Assembly (NCBI GenBank): GCA_944386285.1
Contig: CALXAM010000064.1
Location: 1-33,033, forward strand
DNA: 33,033 bases
Direction: 5' to 3'
Origin: an uncultured Clostridia bacterium
Lineage (GTDB): Bacteria; Bacillota; Clostridia; Oscillospirales; Ruminococcaceae
The position numbers and the translations under genes are program-made. The notes beneath the pieces are model-generated. The model did no database searches. It was given only the letters and a program-made list of their open reading frames with translations, and had not been told where the DNA came from. Shown one piece after another: positions 1 to 8,469 of this stretch (position 1 is the stretch's first letter; the number at the start of each line of letters is the position of its first letter).

Positions 1-2
1 CT

Positions 3-1184
3 GCAGGTTCTCAGCCGGTGGTGATTTCTACCTCCAGCGTTGCCTTACAGGACGCCATCATCGAAGAATACATTCCGTTTTTATCCCGGATTTTTCTGGA
101 GAATCGTGTTATCTCCAAACCCATCCGGGCAATCGTAAGAAAAGGAAAAGAGCGTTTTGTCTGTGACGCCCGGCTTTCTCAAAGGTTGGAAGCGGTCAAA
201 GATAAGAATAAGAATGCGGAACAGCTCAAAGCGTTGCTTTCCCTTCGCACTTATTACGATTTGGACTTCGTAACCGGTCTCAGTGGGTTTGACCGGCGGC
301 AGGTGTGCGTTCCCAAGGTTTGCGAGAAAACTTGCCCTTTGAGAAACGCCTGTCGGTATCATCAATACCTGAAGGAAGCCAGAAGTGCGGAGATTTTCGT
401 CCAGATCTGCAATCACAATTACTTGTTGGCAGACGCCGCCCATCGTTTACAAGAACTTCGCCCCCTTTTGAATGACTATCGGGCTTTGGTAATCGATGAA
501 GCTCACAAACTGCCGGACGCAGCTCGGCAGATGTATGGGAAAAGCCTTTCAGCAGAAGATTTCAGCGAGCTCTGCACTCTGCTGGCAAAAGAAAAATATG
601 CCCTCGCAGCCCAGCGGCTGAAAGAAAAGTTTACTGCCCTTATGGGAGCCATGTGCCGGGGCGAACTACTGGAAGAAGCGCAGCGTACCGCATTCGTATT
701 AACGCCAGATCGGGAAGCTGCCCTTCGGGACTGCCTCTCCCTTTTACGGCAAATTCAAAAACAGCTTGCGCCTCACCTTCCACGGTGGATACTTTACCGG
801 CTGGGAACAACAGAGCAAACCCTCAACTTGTTTTTTACCGGCGACCGGAAATATATTCTTTATATTCAGTATGACAGGGATGGAATTCCCAGCCTGTGCG
901 CCGCCAGCCGGGAAATGTCGGAACAGCTCCGCCACGCACTGTGGTCGAAGGAAACGCCAGCGATTCTGACCTCCGGTACCCTTATGGCCGGGGGCAGTTT
1001 TGACAGAACCCGCCAGCTCATGGGTTTGTCCGCAAACAAGCGGCTGGATGATTATATTGCGGTTTCTCCCTTCAATTATAAAGAAAACTGTCTCCTCTAC
1101 ATTCCCGATGATATGCCAAAAGCGCAAATGGGCAGTGAAAAGGAAGCCAAGTGTTTGGCAGAGCAGATCTGCCGCTTAAATTGA
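3..1184 (+). pseudogene. DinG/XPD-like Fe-S DNA helicase, 5' cut by window, 3' truncated
   Basis: The frame is open from the window edge, so the true start and the Walker A motif lie upstream. Counting from the GTG at 18, a motif-Ia-like segment (VVISTSSVALQDA) comes first. Cysteines at about 49, 97, 102, 106 and 112 match the Fe-S cluster insert of XPD/DinG helicases, and a DEAH box lies at 160-163 (VIDEAH). The segment SGTLMAGGSF near residue 320 resembles the start of the second helicase lobe. Family members continue for about 150-200 more residues with motifs V and VI, including the arginine finger. Here the frame stops right after AEQICRLN and the DNA becomes AT-rich, so the ATPase should be inactive. 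Similar helicases occur both as chromosomal DinG and as cargo of conjugative elements in Clostridia. Truncation by recombination or insertion is the simplest reading. A frameshift just beyond the stop is less likely because no helicase-like sequence follows. Confidence 0.7.
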
Positions 1185-1313
1185 GTGTGGATGCAATTTG
1201 CGTTTGCGCTCTTATTTCTTGTCAATTTTTATGAATAATTAAAATCTAAATTTTGTTGCAATTAAAAAACAGAATTTTAGTGTTTATTTTATATACAAAT
1301 TTACGATAATGAC
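1185..1313. other. AT-rich gene-free junction after the truncated helicase
   Basis: No coding frame, helicase remainder or tRNA is visible. The base composition shifts sharply to AT-rich at about 1190. The stretch leads into the promoter of the TetR gene. Confidence 0.5.
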
Positions 1314-1342
1314 TTGCAAAACATTTGTGTATATAATAAAAT
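1314..1342 (+). promoter_or_regulatory. sigma-A-type promoter of the TetR/oxidoreductase operon
   Basis: TTGCAA at 1314-1319 and TAAAAT at 1337-1342 are separated by 17 bases, so transcription should start near 1349. Arms of an imperfect inverted repeat (1291-1300 and 1323-1334) flank the -35 box. A better -10 match, TATAAT at 1332, has a spacer of only 12 bases and was not preferred. Confidence 0.5.
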
Positions 1343-1351
1343 ATAGTATAG

Positions 1352-1365
1352 ATAACATGTGTTAT
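1352..1365. promoter_or_regulatory. candidate TetR operator (inverted repeat)
   Basis: ATAACA-TG-TGTTAT is a perfect 6+2+6 inverted repeat lying just downstream of the predicted transcription start and before the TetR gene. Position and symmetry suit autorepression by the regulator at 1392. Binding is inferred. Confidence 0.5.
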
Positions 1366-1391
1366 TTATAAAAATAGGAAAGGAGTTTCTT

Positions 1392-1982
1392 ATGCCACCG
1401 CGGAAACGTATCTTTCGTGAGGATATTTTAAGAGCTGCGGTAAAATTGGTGCAGGAACAGGGGGCACAGGCTCTTTCGGTTCGAAATATCGCCCAAAAAT
1501 TAAACTGTTCTACTCAGCCGATTTACTCTGAATTTGAAAACATGGAAACCTTGCGTGACGAGCTAATGACTTATGTCCGAGAAAAATATCTTCGTGAAGA
1601 TGCAAGTAACTATAAGCAGGTTGCACTCTCTTTCTTACGTTTTGCAAGGCGAGAAAAGAATTTGTTCCAGCTGGTATATTTACGTCAGCGCGCAGCGGGA
1701 GAAACGCTGTTTGAAGATCCAAACGAAATGCAGACGATATATAAGTTGAAAGCAAATTTGAAACTTTCTCAAAAACAAGCTGCTGAAATGCACCGAAGAA
1801 TGCAATATTACTGTTACTCTATGGCGGTGATGATGGCTACTGGCTATTTGAATTTCAGCGAAGAAGAGATCGATGAAGAACTTACGGAGTATTACCGTAT
1901 CATTTTAAGCTATTATAAGCAGGTGAAAAGCGAAGAAGAATTACAACAATGGCTAGAGCATTCGCGGAATCTGCTGGTATAA
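1392..1982 (+). CDS. TetR/AcrR-family transcriptional regulator
   Basis: This 196-residue protein has an N-terminal helix-turn-helix of TetR type: after the basic start MPPRKRIFREDIL comes LSVRNIAQKLNCSTQPIYSEFENMETL, the recognition-helix region with the usual Y-x-F/H turn. The helical C-terminal half, which would bind a ligand and dimerise, shows no recognisable subfamily. The ATG at 1392 is chosen because AAAGGAG lies just upstream; a longer frame starting at 1359 has no ribosome binding site and would begin inside the putative operator. Its stop is 21 bases before the next gene, so it is cotranscribed with the two redox genes. It most likely represses its own operon and is released by a substrate of those enzymes. 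The ligand cannot be read from the sequence. Confidence 0.85.
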   Translation: MPPRKRIFREDILRAAVKLVQEQGAQALSVRNIAQKLNCSTQPIYSEFENMETLRDELMTYVREKYLREDASNYKQVALSFLRFARREKNLFQLVYLRQRAAGETLFEDPNEMQTIYKLKANLKLSQKQAAEMHRRMQYYCYSMAVMMATGYLNFSEEEIDEELTEYYRIILSYYKQVKSEEELQQWLEHSRNLLV

Positions 1983-2003
1983 ATCAAAGGAGGAAGGAAC
2001 ACT

Positions 2004-3560
2004 ATGGCAACAAAAGCAAAAAAAGCGTATGATGTGGTCGTCATAGGCGCAGGTAATGGCGGCTTGGTTGCTGCTATCCGAATTTTGCAGGCAGGATATT
2101 CCTGTTTGCTTTTGGAAAAGCACAATCTTCCCGGTGGATTTGCGACCAGTTTCAAGCGAGGACGTTTTGAGTTTGAGGCAAGTCTGCATGAGCTCAATGA
2201 TTTTGGATCTCCTCAGGAGCCGGGTGATGTGCGTACACTGTTCCGTGACCTGGGAGTAGAGAATAAAATTGATTGGGTACGTATCCCGGAAGCATATCAT
2301 TTGATTACGACTGATAAAAAATATGATTGTGTAATGCCTTTCGGACAACAGGCGTTTATCGATAAGATGGTCGAATATTGTCCGGAATCGCGCAAATCTA
2401 TTACGGAGTTTTTTGAATTATGTAACGAAGTGCGTGATGCACAGACGTATTCCAATTCTGTAAACGGCAACACCGATTCCGCTTATATGAAAAAGACGTT
2501 TCCCAACTTCGTTAAATCTGGAAGTTATTCAGTGAACGAGGTACTGGATGCTTTGAATATGCCTCAAAAAGCCAGAGATATTCTCAACGCTTATTGGTGC
2601 TATTTGGGTGTGGACTGTGATCGTATGAGTTTCCTGCACTACGGTTCTATGGTCATTCGTTATATCACCCGTGATGCTTGGATGCCCAAAATGCGTTCCC
2701 ATGAAATCAGTCTTGCATTGGACACTCGTATCCGTGAGTTGGGCGGTGATATTTGGTATCAGTCAGAGGCAGAGAAAATCTTGGCGGACGATAACGGGAA
2801 AATCTGCGGAGTGCAGCTCATAGACGGTAAGATCATCGAAACGCGGCATATTATTGCAAACTGTTCACCGCATCTGGTGTTCGGTAAAATGCTTGAAAGT
2901 AAGGCGGTTACTGAGCAAATGGTGCGTGCGACCAACAGTCGGAAATTTTCCGGACGTGGCTTTACGCTCTTCTTAGGACTTAACCGTTCTGCGGAAGAAT
3001 TAGGGATTACCAGTCATAATTATTTTATTTATGATACCGCTGATACAGCCAAGCAGTATGATTTGATGAAAAAGGTAAGCACGAATCATGTGCAGGCTAC
3101 CGTTTGTTTAAACAATGCTTATCCTGAGTGTTCTCCTGAGGGTACTTGTATGATGTATTTCACCACAATGTTTATGTCTGATGACTGGGGCAATGTGCGT
3201 GAAGAAGATTACTTCAAAGCAAAAGACCGTGTAGCCGAAGATATGATCCGTGTGTTTGAACGGGAGACCGGCTGTAAAATCCGCGATGCGATCGAAGAAA
3301 TCTGTGTTGCTTCTCCCACTACATATGCACGGTACTGCGGGCATCCTCAAGGCGTAATTTATGGATATGAGACTGCGGATTGGGACAGCTTGATGCCTCG
3401 TATGATGATGATGAAAGAAGATGCGCTGACTCACCCGGGACTGCGTTTTGCAGGTGGATATGCAATGCGTTCGAGCGGGTATTCGAGCGCCTATATTTCG
3501 GGCGACCTTTCTGGACGGCAGACAGTCGGTGATTTAAAGAAGGAGGCACGGGGAGAATGA
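2004..3560 (+). CDS. CrtI/phytoene-desaturase-like FAD-dependent oxidoreductase
   Basis: This 518-residue cytoplasmic flavoprotein starts with a Rossmann dinucleotide-binding motif (VVVIGAGNGG, about residues 11-20) followed by LLLEKHNLPGGFATSF, the second FAD contact typical of the phytoene dehydrogenase/carotenoid isomerase/retinol saturase superfamily. The C-terminal segment GLRFAGGYAM...SAYISGDLSGRQ (about 476-505) is the matching FAD-closing motif. There is no signal peptide or membrane segment. AGGAGGAAGG precedes the ATG. The stop overlaps the start of the next gene (ATGA), implying translational coupling to an FNR-type reductase that could supply electrons. No carotenoid genes are nearby, so carotenoid desaturation is unlikely. 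Reduction or oxidation of a double bond in a hydrophobic dietary or host compound is more plausible, but the substrate is unknown. Confidence 0.8.
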   Translation: MATKAKKAYDVVVIGAGNGGLVAAIRILQAGYSCLLLEKHNLPGGFATSFKRGRFEFEASLHELNDFGSPQEPGDVRTLFRDLGVENKIDWVRIPEAYHLITTDKKYDCVMPFGQQAFIDKMVEYCPESRKSITEFFELCNEVRDAQTYSNSVNGNTDSAYMKKTFPNFVKSGSYSVNEVLDALNMPQKARDILNAYWCYLGVDCDRMSFLHYGSMVIRYITRDAWMPKMRSHEISLALDTRIRELGGDIWYQSEAEKILADDNGKICGVQLIDGKIIETRHIIANCSPHLVFGKMLESKAVTEQMVRATNSRKFSGRGFTLFLGLNRSAEELGITSHNYFIYDTADTAKQYDLMKKVSTNHVQATVCLNNAYPECSPEGTCMMYFTTMFMSDDWGNVREEDYFKAKDRVAEDMIRVFERETGCKIRDAIEEICVASPTTYARYCGHPQGVIYGYETADWDSLMPRMMMMKEDALTHPGLRFAGGYAMRSSGYSSAYISGDLSGRQTVGDLKKEARGE

Positions 3561-4723
3561 AATTCAAAAGACAAATCTTTGGTTTTATGGATATGCTGCG
3601 GTTTAAAAAGATGGTCCCTACCCGCCGCAAAATGTTGGCAGAGGGGCCGAATACCCCTTTGCCAAAGGAATACCGCACCAATGTACTGGCAAAAAAACTG
3701 CACCCAGGCTATATGCAAGTAGAACTCACCGCTGCACGATTTCTTACTGATACCATTCGAGAATTAACTTTTAAACGGATAGATACAAGTGAATTTCCGT
3801 TTTTCCGTGCTGGGCAGTATGTTTCTCTTCAAATGAAGATCGGCGACAGTTTGGTCAGCCGTCCATACTCCATTGTTTCCACACCCCGTCAGGCACTTGC
3901 CAATGAACTTGTGTTGGCTGTGGAAAATGCAGGATTTGTGTCTGGTTATCTTAACAAGACGGCAAAGGTGGGCGATCGCTTTGTGATGACTGAACCGTCG
4001 GGTGAATTTCACTATGAAACATTGCGGGATAGCCATCATATTGTCTGTATCGCAGGCGGCAGCGGTATCACGCCTTTTATGTCTATGGCGGGAAGCCTTG
4101 CTGACGGAGATGAGTCGTATTCTATGACACTGTTTTACGGCGCACGTACAGCAGCACAACTGGCTTATAAAGCAGAATTGGATGCATTGGTAGCGCGCTG
4201 CAAGGAGCTTGAGGTGGTGTATGTCCTCAGTGACGAGGAACAGCCCGGTTGTGAAAAGGGGTTTGTCTCTGTAGAGTTGATGAAGAAATATACGGATTTA
4301 ACGAATAGCACCTTCTTTCTGTGTGGTCCTCAGGCGATGTATGATTTTATAGAAAAGGAACTGACCTCCTTGAATTTGCCACAAAAGGCTGTACATCACG
4401 ATGCTGCCTGCTGCAGTGATTTGTCCATGGAACATCCCGGCAACTTTAAACTCACGGTACACATGCGCGACGAAGTCTATGTCATTCCTGCAAAAGCAAA
4501 TGAAACATTGTTGACAGCGATGGAACGTGCTGGACTCAATGCACCAAATAAGTGCCGTGCCGGTGTCTGTGGCTTCTGCCATAGTAAATGGCTATCGGGT
4601 AGCTATCGGGTTGCAGAAGACCGTGATGGTCGTCGAGAAGCAGATCGTAAGTTTGGATTTATTCATCCATGCGTCACGTATCCGCTGGAGGATATGGAGA
4701 TTGATGTACCGCCAGCTTATTGA
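3557..4723 (+). CDS. FNR-type NAD(P)H reductase with C-terminal 2Fe-2S ferredoxin domain
   Basis: This 388-residue electron-transfer protein has three parts. A basic helical N-terminal extension (1-50) of unknown role may dock to the partner or membrane. An FAD-binding barrel follows, with RPYS at 102-105, then an NAD(P)-binding lobe with GGSGITP at 167-173 and CGPQAM at 256-261. The last part is a plant-type 2Fe-2S domain with C333, C338, C341 and C372. This order (flavin, nucleotide, ferredoxin) is that of phenol hydroxylase/Hcr-type reductases. The start overlaps the stop of the FAD oxidoreductase by four bases, so the two are probably made in equal amounts and form an electron chain NAD(P)H to FAD to 2Fe-2S to partner. 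The acceptor could also be a protein encoded elsewhere. Confidence 0.85.
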   Translation: MKFKRQIFGFMDMLRFKKMVPTRRKMLAEGPNTPLPKEYRTNVLAKKLHPGYMQVELTAARFLTDTIRELTFKRIDTSEFPFFRAGQYVSLQMKIGDSLVSRPYSIVSTPRQALANELVLAVENAGFVSGYLNKTAKVGDRFVMTEPSGEFHYETLRDSHHIVCIAGGSGITPFMSMAGSLADGDESYSMTLFYGARTAAQLAYKAELDALVARCKELEVVYVLSDEEQPGCEKGFVSVELMKKYTDLTNSTFFLCGPQAMYDFIEKELTSLNLPQKAVHHDAACCSDLSMEHPGNFKLTVHMRDEVYVIPAKANETLLTAMERAGLNAPNKCRAGVCGFCHSKWLSGSYRVAEDRDGRREADRKFGFIHPCVTYPLEDMEIDVPPAY

Positions 4724-4986
4724 GGAGAAAATTTTCTTATCAGCAAGATTTCTTGAAACTGTCAAAATGATAATTGATCTGGAGGGAAGAATGCTTTAAA
4801 GGCTAATATTTTAAGAAAAATATTTACTTTCCAATAAATAATAGTGTCGTGATTATAGTCGATATTGTGATTTGGTATTTTGTTAATAAAGACTTTGTTT
4901 TTAAAATTTACAGTATTTCTACTAAGGAAGAGTGTTATTGATTTAAAATGAAGTTATTATAAATAACATAAAAGTAGGTGATCGTG
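4724..4986. other. AT-rich intergenic region with weak promoter and inverted repeat
   Basis: No gene is visible. Near the right end, TTGATT at 4938-4943 and TAAATA at 4960-4965 (16-base spacer) could be a promoter for the methyltransferase gene. It overlaps a perfect inverted repeat GTTATT-ATA-AATAAC at 4953-4967 that might be an operator. Both are weak calls in AT-rich DNA. Confidence 0.3.
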
Positions 4987-5760
4987 TTGAATTGGTCCTC
5001 AAGTATATATCTAAAATTTATAAAAGAAAGAACGCAACCTTCTATTGATTTGGCTATGAGATTACAATCAGTTAAGGCTCAGCGAATCATAGATATTGGA
5101 TGTGGTCCTGGAAATTCTACCGCAGTACTAAAGAGCTTTTTTCCTGATGCATATATATTAGGAATAGATAATTCGTCTGACATGATAAAAAAGGCAAGCA
5201 TTGATTACCCAAATATTGATTTTATGTATTTAGATGCTTCTACTGATTTATTTAAAATTAAAGATTTATTTGATATTGTATTTTCTAATGCTTGTATTCA
5301 ATGGATACCAAATCATAAAAAATTATTAAAAGACATGTTTGGATTATTGAAAAAAGACGGTGTTCTTGCAATTCAAATACCAATCAATTATAATGAACCG
5401 ATCCATCAGATTATAAATGAACTTGTTAAGACCCCAAAATGGAGTAAAAAGTTTGATAATCCAAGAGTTTTTTATCATTTGACTCCCAGTGAATACCATG
5501 ATTTGTTATCTGAACTTTCTACTGACTTTACGATGTGGGAAACTACATATTATCATCGGCTACCTTCCTATGAAAGTATTATGGAATGGTACAGAGGTAC
5601 AGGATTACGTCCATATTTAGAAGCTTTAAGTTCAGCTGATAAATCTCTTTTTGAAAATGAAGTTTTTGAAAAGGTAAAGCAGAGATATTCATTACAATCG
5701 AATGACGAAATAATTTTCAAATTTCCTCGTTTGTTTTTTACAATAACAAAACAAAATTAA
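4987..5760 (+). CDS. trans-aconitate 2-methyltransferase-like SAM-dependent methyltransferase
   Basis: This is a class I SAM methyltransferase of about 257 residues. IIDIGCGPGNST (about residues 34-45) is the SAM-binding loop, LGIDNSSDMIKKA is motif II, and FDIVFSNACIQWIPNH resembles the trans-aconitate methyltransferase (Tam) family, as do the start NWSSSIYLKF and the length (E. coli Tam is about 252). The TTG at 4987 is favoured because AGGTGA lies five bases upstream and because Tam proteins begin just before this NW motif; GTG codons at 4978 and 4984 are alternatives. Codon use is markedly AT-rich compared with the polyamine and GH85 genes, consistent with horizontal transfer. It appears to be a single-gene unit ending in a palindromic terminator. 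The real methyl acceptor could be another small carboxylate. Confidence 0.75.
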   Translation: MNWSSSIYLKFIKERTQPSIDLAMRLQSVKAQRIIDIGCGPGNSTAVLKSFFPDAYILGIDNSSDMIKKASIDYPNIDFMYLDASTDLFKIKDLFDIVFSNACIQWIPNHKKLLKDMFGLLKKDGVLAIQIPINYNEPIHQIINELVKTPKWSKKFDNPRVFYHLTPSEYHDLLSELSTDFTMWETTYYHRLPSYESIMEWYRGTGLRPYLEALSSADKSLFENEVFEKVKQRYSLQSNDEIIFKFPRLFFTITKQN

Positions 5761-5762
5761 AT

Positions 5763-5816
5763 TTTCTAAAACAATAGCAAGTATAAAATATTTTATACTT
5801 GCTATTGTTTTAGAAA
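5763..5816. terminator. perfect 54-bp palindrome, probable bidirectional terminator
   Basis: Two 27-base arms meet with no spacer at 5789/5790, starting three bases after the methyltransferase stop. The arms begin with TTTCTAAAAC and contain AATAGCAAGTAT. The transcript would fold into a long hairpin with A-rich 5' and U-rich 3' flanks inside the stem, as in bidirectional intrinsic terminators. Confidence 0.7.
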
Positions 5817-6072
5817 GATTCGATTCCAATAGCTTTACCGAAGCAACATCTATTCTTTATACTATAAAAATATTTATATTTTAAAGATCATAATATCGAA
5901 TATCTCATATTAAATTGATACGATAAAATTTACTTGACATTGCTATATGTGTATGATAACGTGTGCTTAACATAAAAAACATAACGGCGAACGAGTGCAA
6001 ACATATAAAAAAGCCCTGATGTTCGTAGGGTTGATATGTGTTTGATAGATTATCAATAAATGAGGTGAAAAA
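5817..6072 (+). promoter_or_regulatory. promoter and structured leader of the GH3 gene
   Basis: TTGACA at 5934-5939 is followed after 17 bases by a weak TAACGT (5957-5962); other -10 choices nearby give shorter spacers. The leader can fold as an outer stem CAAACATAT (from about 5999) with ATATGTGTTTG (about 6034-6044), enclosing AGCCCT paired with AGGGTT. A perfect inverted repeat TTGATA-GAT-TATCAA (6042-6056) overlaps the outer stem and could be a repressor operator. The rest is AT-rich with no gene seen. Confidence 0.4.
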
Positions 6073-8298
6073 ATGAAGCATTCAGAAATCAAAGAAATAC
6101 TCAATCATATGAGTATAGAAGAAAAGGTCGTTCAGCTTTGTGGTGTTTCTGGAATGGATATTGTTCATCTTTTAGAAAACGGAACATTTTCTAAAAAGAA
6201 ATGTAAAGAAAAATATCCGAACGGAATCGGCCATATCTGTCAGTTTGCTTCTGGAACAGAAATGATGCCAGATGAATTGGCGGATATTATTGCACAAATG
6301 CAAGCATATATGCAAACAGAGACGAAAAGTAAAATTCCAATTTTAGTTCATGATGAAGTTATTACAGGTCTTGCTGCCAGAGGCGCAACAATTACACCGC
6401 AAGTATTAGGAATGAGTTGTTCTTGGAATCCTGATTTGGTCTATAAAAACGCGCAAATGACAGCAGAAAACATGAAAAAATTAGGTTGTTATTATGCGTT
6501 GAGTCCAATGATGGATGTGATCAGAGATGCGCGCTGGGGACGTGGAGAGGAAGGATATGGCGAAGATTCTTATTTAGTCACGCTGTTCGCCTCTGCTTTT
6601 ATCGATGGTTTACAGTCAAAAGGAGTGGCTGCTACCGTAAAGCACTTCGCAGGCTATGGTTCCGAACGGCAAGATTTAACCTATTTTAGAAATGAAATTT
6701 TACCCCCATTTGAAACAGCGATAAAGCATTGCAAAGTAAAGGCAGTCATGCCTGCATATCATACATACAAAGGGATTCCTTGTACGGCTTCCGCTTTTTT
6801 ATTGTCTGATATTCTAAGAAAAGAATGGGGATTTGACGGTCTTGTTGTTTCTGATTATGGTGCAATTTCAAATTTAGAGAATCCATATCATTATGTATCG
6901 AGCGCACAAGAGGCCGCAATTACCGCTCTTTCTGTTGGTGTAGATGTTGATTTTCCAAACGGAGAATCGTATCAGCATTTGATACAGGCATATCATGACG
7001 GAAAGGTATCAATGGAACAAATTGATACCAGTGTGCTTCGTGTTCTTCTGTTAAAAAACGCCTTGGGACTTTTCGATCATCCTATATATGAACCGGTTTA
7101 TCCGATTGAACTGGATTCTGAGTGTAATCGCAATCAGGCATTGACCTCTGCGCATGATGCGATTGTTCTTTTGAAAAACAATGGAATTCTTCCGCTTAAA
7201 AAGGATATCAAAAAGATTTTGGTCACAGGTCCCAATGCAGATTCTTATTATTCGTTGCTTGGTGATTATACTTGGACGGGAATTGCAGAATTCTTTCATC
7301 GTTTTAAGCCTTCAGAAATTTCGCCTCAGTTGGTTACTTTCTTATCAGGATTGCGCAATGATCCTGATATTCAAGCGGAAATTACCTTTGAAAGAGGCTG
7401 CGACTGGTCAAGTCCATTAGATCGCGTAAATGGAACGCCTATCGGTGATGCACGCGGAAAAGAGCTTGAGAAATATCCTTTGGAAGAAGTTCCAATTACG
7501 AATTGGAAACATGCACTTGAGTTAGGTGCTGAAAGTGACATTATTTTCGCGGCGATGGGAGAAAACAGATACCTCTGCGGAGAAAACTGTGATCGTGATT
7601 CTGTTTTATTACCGGGAAAGCAAGAACAATTTGTTTTGGAGCTGTGTGAGTTAGGGGTTCCAGTTGTTTTAGTCGTTTTTGGCGGAAGGCCAATGGCCAT
7701 TTCTTCAATCGCACAGAAATGTGCAGCAGTGATTTATGCATGGTATCCTGGCGAAGAGGGTGGAACTGCACTTGCTGATATTATTTCTGGACGATATAAT
7801 CCAACCGGAAAGCTTACCGTGTCTCTGCCAAATACCAATGAAGATGTTCCGATCTATTATCAGCAGGAAGAAAAAATAGAAAACTGTGTGTACCCTTTTG
7901 GAACTGGATTGAGTTATACAAATTATGTATATTCTAATCTGGAAGCGCCAGCTGAAGTATCCATAGAGCAAGACTATTTTGATGTTTGTTTTGACGTAGA
8001 AAATACGGGAAATCGTTTTGGAACAGAAATTGTCCAGCTATATCAAAAGGGAAAGCAGGAAAACAGCAAAATAAAACTGATAGGTTTTACACGGGTATCT
8101 TTGGAGCCAAAAGAGAAAAAAAGTGTAACTGTTCGTGTTTTTCTTGATAGATTTTCTTGGTATACGGATAACGGAGAATTATGGGTAGAGCCACAGGACT
8201 TTCAGTTAAACGTTGCGGCTTCTTGTAAAGACGTTAGACTTAAAAAAGACATCTCTATTATTGGCAAAAAGAGAAGAATTGAAAGAAGATATTCTTAA
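6073..8298 (+). CDS. glycoside hydrolase family 3 beta-glycosidase, cytoplasmic
   Basis: This 741-residue enzyme has the standard GH3 order: an N-terminal TIM barrel, an alpha/beta sandwich and a C-terminal fibronectin-III-like domain. DARWGRGEEGYGED and ATVKHFAGYG (KH at 190-191) line the active site, and GLVVSDYGAI places the nucleophile at about D261. In the second domain, GENRYLCGENCDRDSVLLPG marks the region that carries the acid/base glutamate. VCFDVENTGNRFGTEIVQLY begins the Fn3-like part. There is no signal peptide, so it acts on imported oligosaccharides, probably beta-glucosides or xylosides; specificity cannot be read reliably. AGGTGA precedes the ATG. No transporter is adjacent. 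The gene lies in AT-rich DNA between two hairpin terminators and looks monocistronic. Confidence 0.9.
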   Translation: MKHSEIKEILNHMSIEEKVVQLCGVSGMDIVHLLENGTFSKKKCKEKYPNGIGHICQFASGTEMMPDELADIIAQMQAYMQTETKSKIPILVHDEVITGLAARGATITPQVLGMSCSWNPDLVYKNAQMTAENMKKLGCYYALSPMMDVIRDARWGRGEEGYGEDSYLVTLFASAFIDGLQSKGVAATVKHFAGYGSERQDLTYFRNEILPPFETAIKHCKVKAVMPAYHTYKGIPCTASAFLLSDILRKEWGFDGLVVSDYGAISNLENPYHYVSSAQEAAITALSVGVDVDFPNGESYQHLIQAYHDGKVSMEQIDTSVLRVLLLKNALGLFDHPIYEPVYPIELDSECNRNQALTSAHDAIVLLKNNGILPLKKDIKKILVTGPNADSYYSLLGDYTWTGIAEFFHRFKPSEISPQLVTFLSGLRNDPDIQAEITFERGCDWSSPLDRVNGTPIGDARGKELEKYPLEEVPITNWKHALELGAESDIIFAAMGENRYLCGENCDRDSVLLPGKQEQFVLELCELGVPVVLVVFGGRPMAISSIAQKCAAVIYAWYPGEEGGTALADIISGRYNPTGKLTVSLPNTNEDVPIYYQQEEKIENCVYPFGTGLSYTNYVYSNLEAPAEVSIEQDYFDVCFDVENTGNRFGTEIVQLYQKGKQENSKIKLIGFTRVSLEPKEKKSVTVRVFLDRFSWYTDNGELWVEPQDFQLNVAASCKDVRLKKDISIIGKKRRIERRYS

Positions 8299-8312
8299 CA
8301 GTATGCTGAACG

Positions 8313-8356
8313 AAATATACAGCCAGAGAATCATCTCTGGCTGTATATTTGTTTAG
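8313..8356 (+). terminator. terminator of the GH3 gene
   Basis: A 17-bp perfect stem (8313-8329 with 8334-8350), loop ATCA, is followed by GTTT. It lies 14 bases after the GH3 stop. Confidence 0.85.
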
Positions 8357-8388
8357 AATAAAATGAGCGTTGTCTATTTTTGCATAGT

Positions 8389-8424
8389 AAAAACCGGCCA
8401 TCCAAAAGGATAGCCGGTTTTTTT
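8389..8424 (-). terminator. terminator of the GH85 gene, likely bidirectional
   Basis: ACCGGCcATCC / GGATaGCCGGT with loop AAAA is flanked by A-runs on the left and a T-run on the right, so it can stop transcription from both sides. It lies about 50 bases downstream of the minus-strand GH85 gene. Confidence 0.85.
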
Positions 8425-8469
8425 ATAACAGGTAGGAGAGAATGAACGATACAGTCATTCTAAGACTGC

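Noticed and set aside
4781..4799. A good ribosome binding site (GGAGGG) followed by ATG-CTT-TAA
   Set aside because: It gives only a two-codon frame, probably a chance match in AT-rich DNA after the reductase gene.
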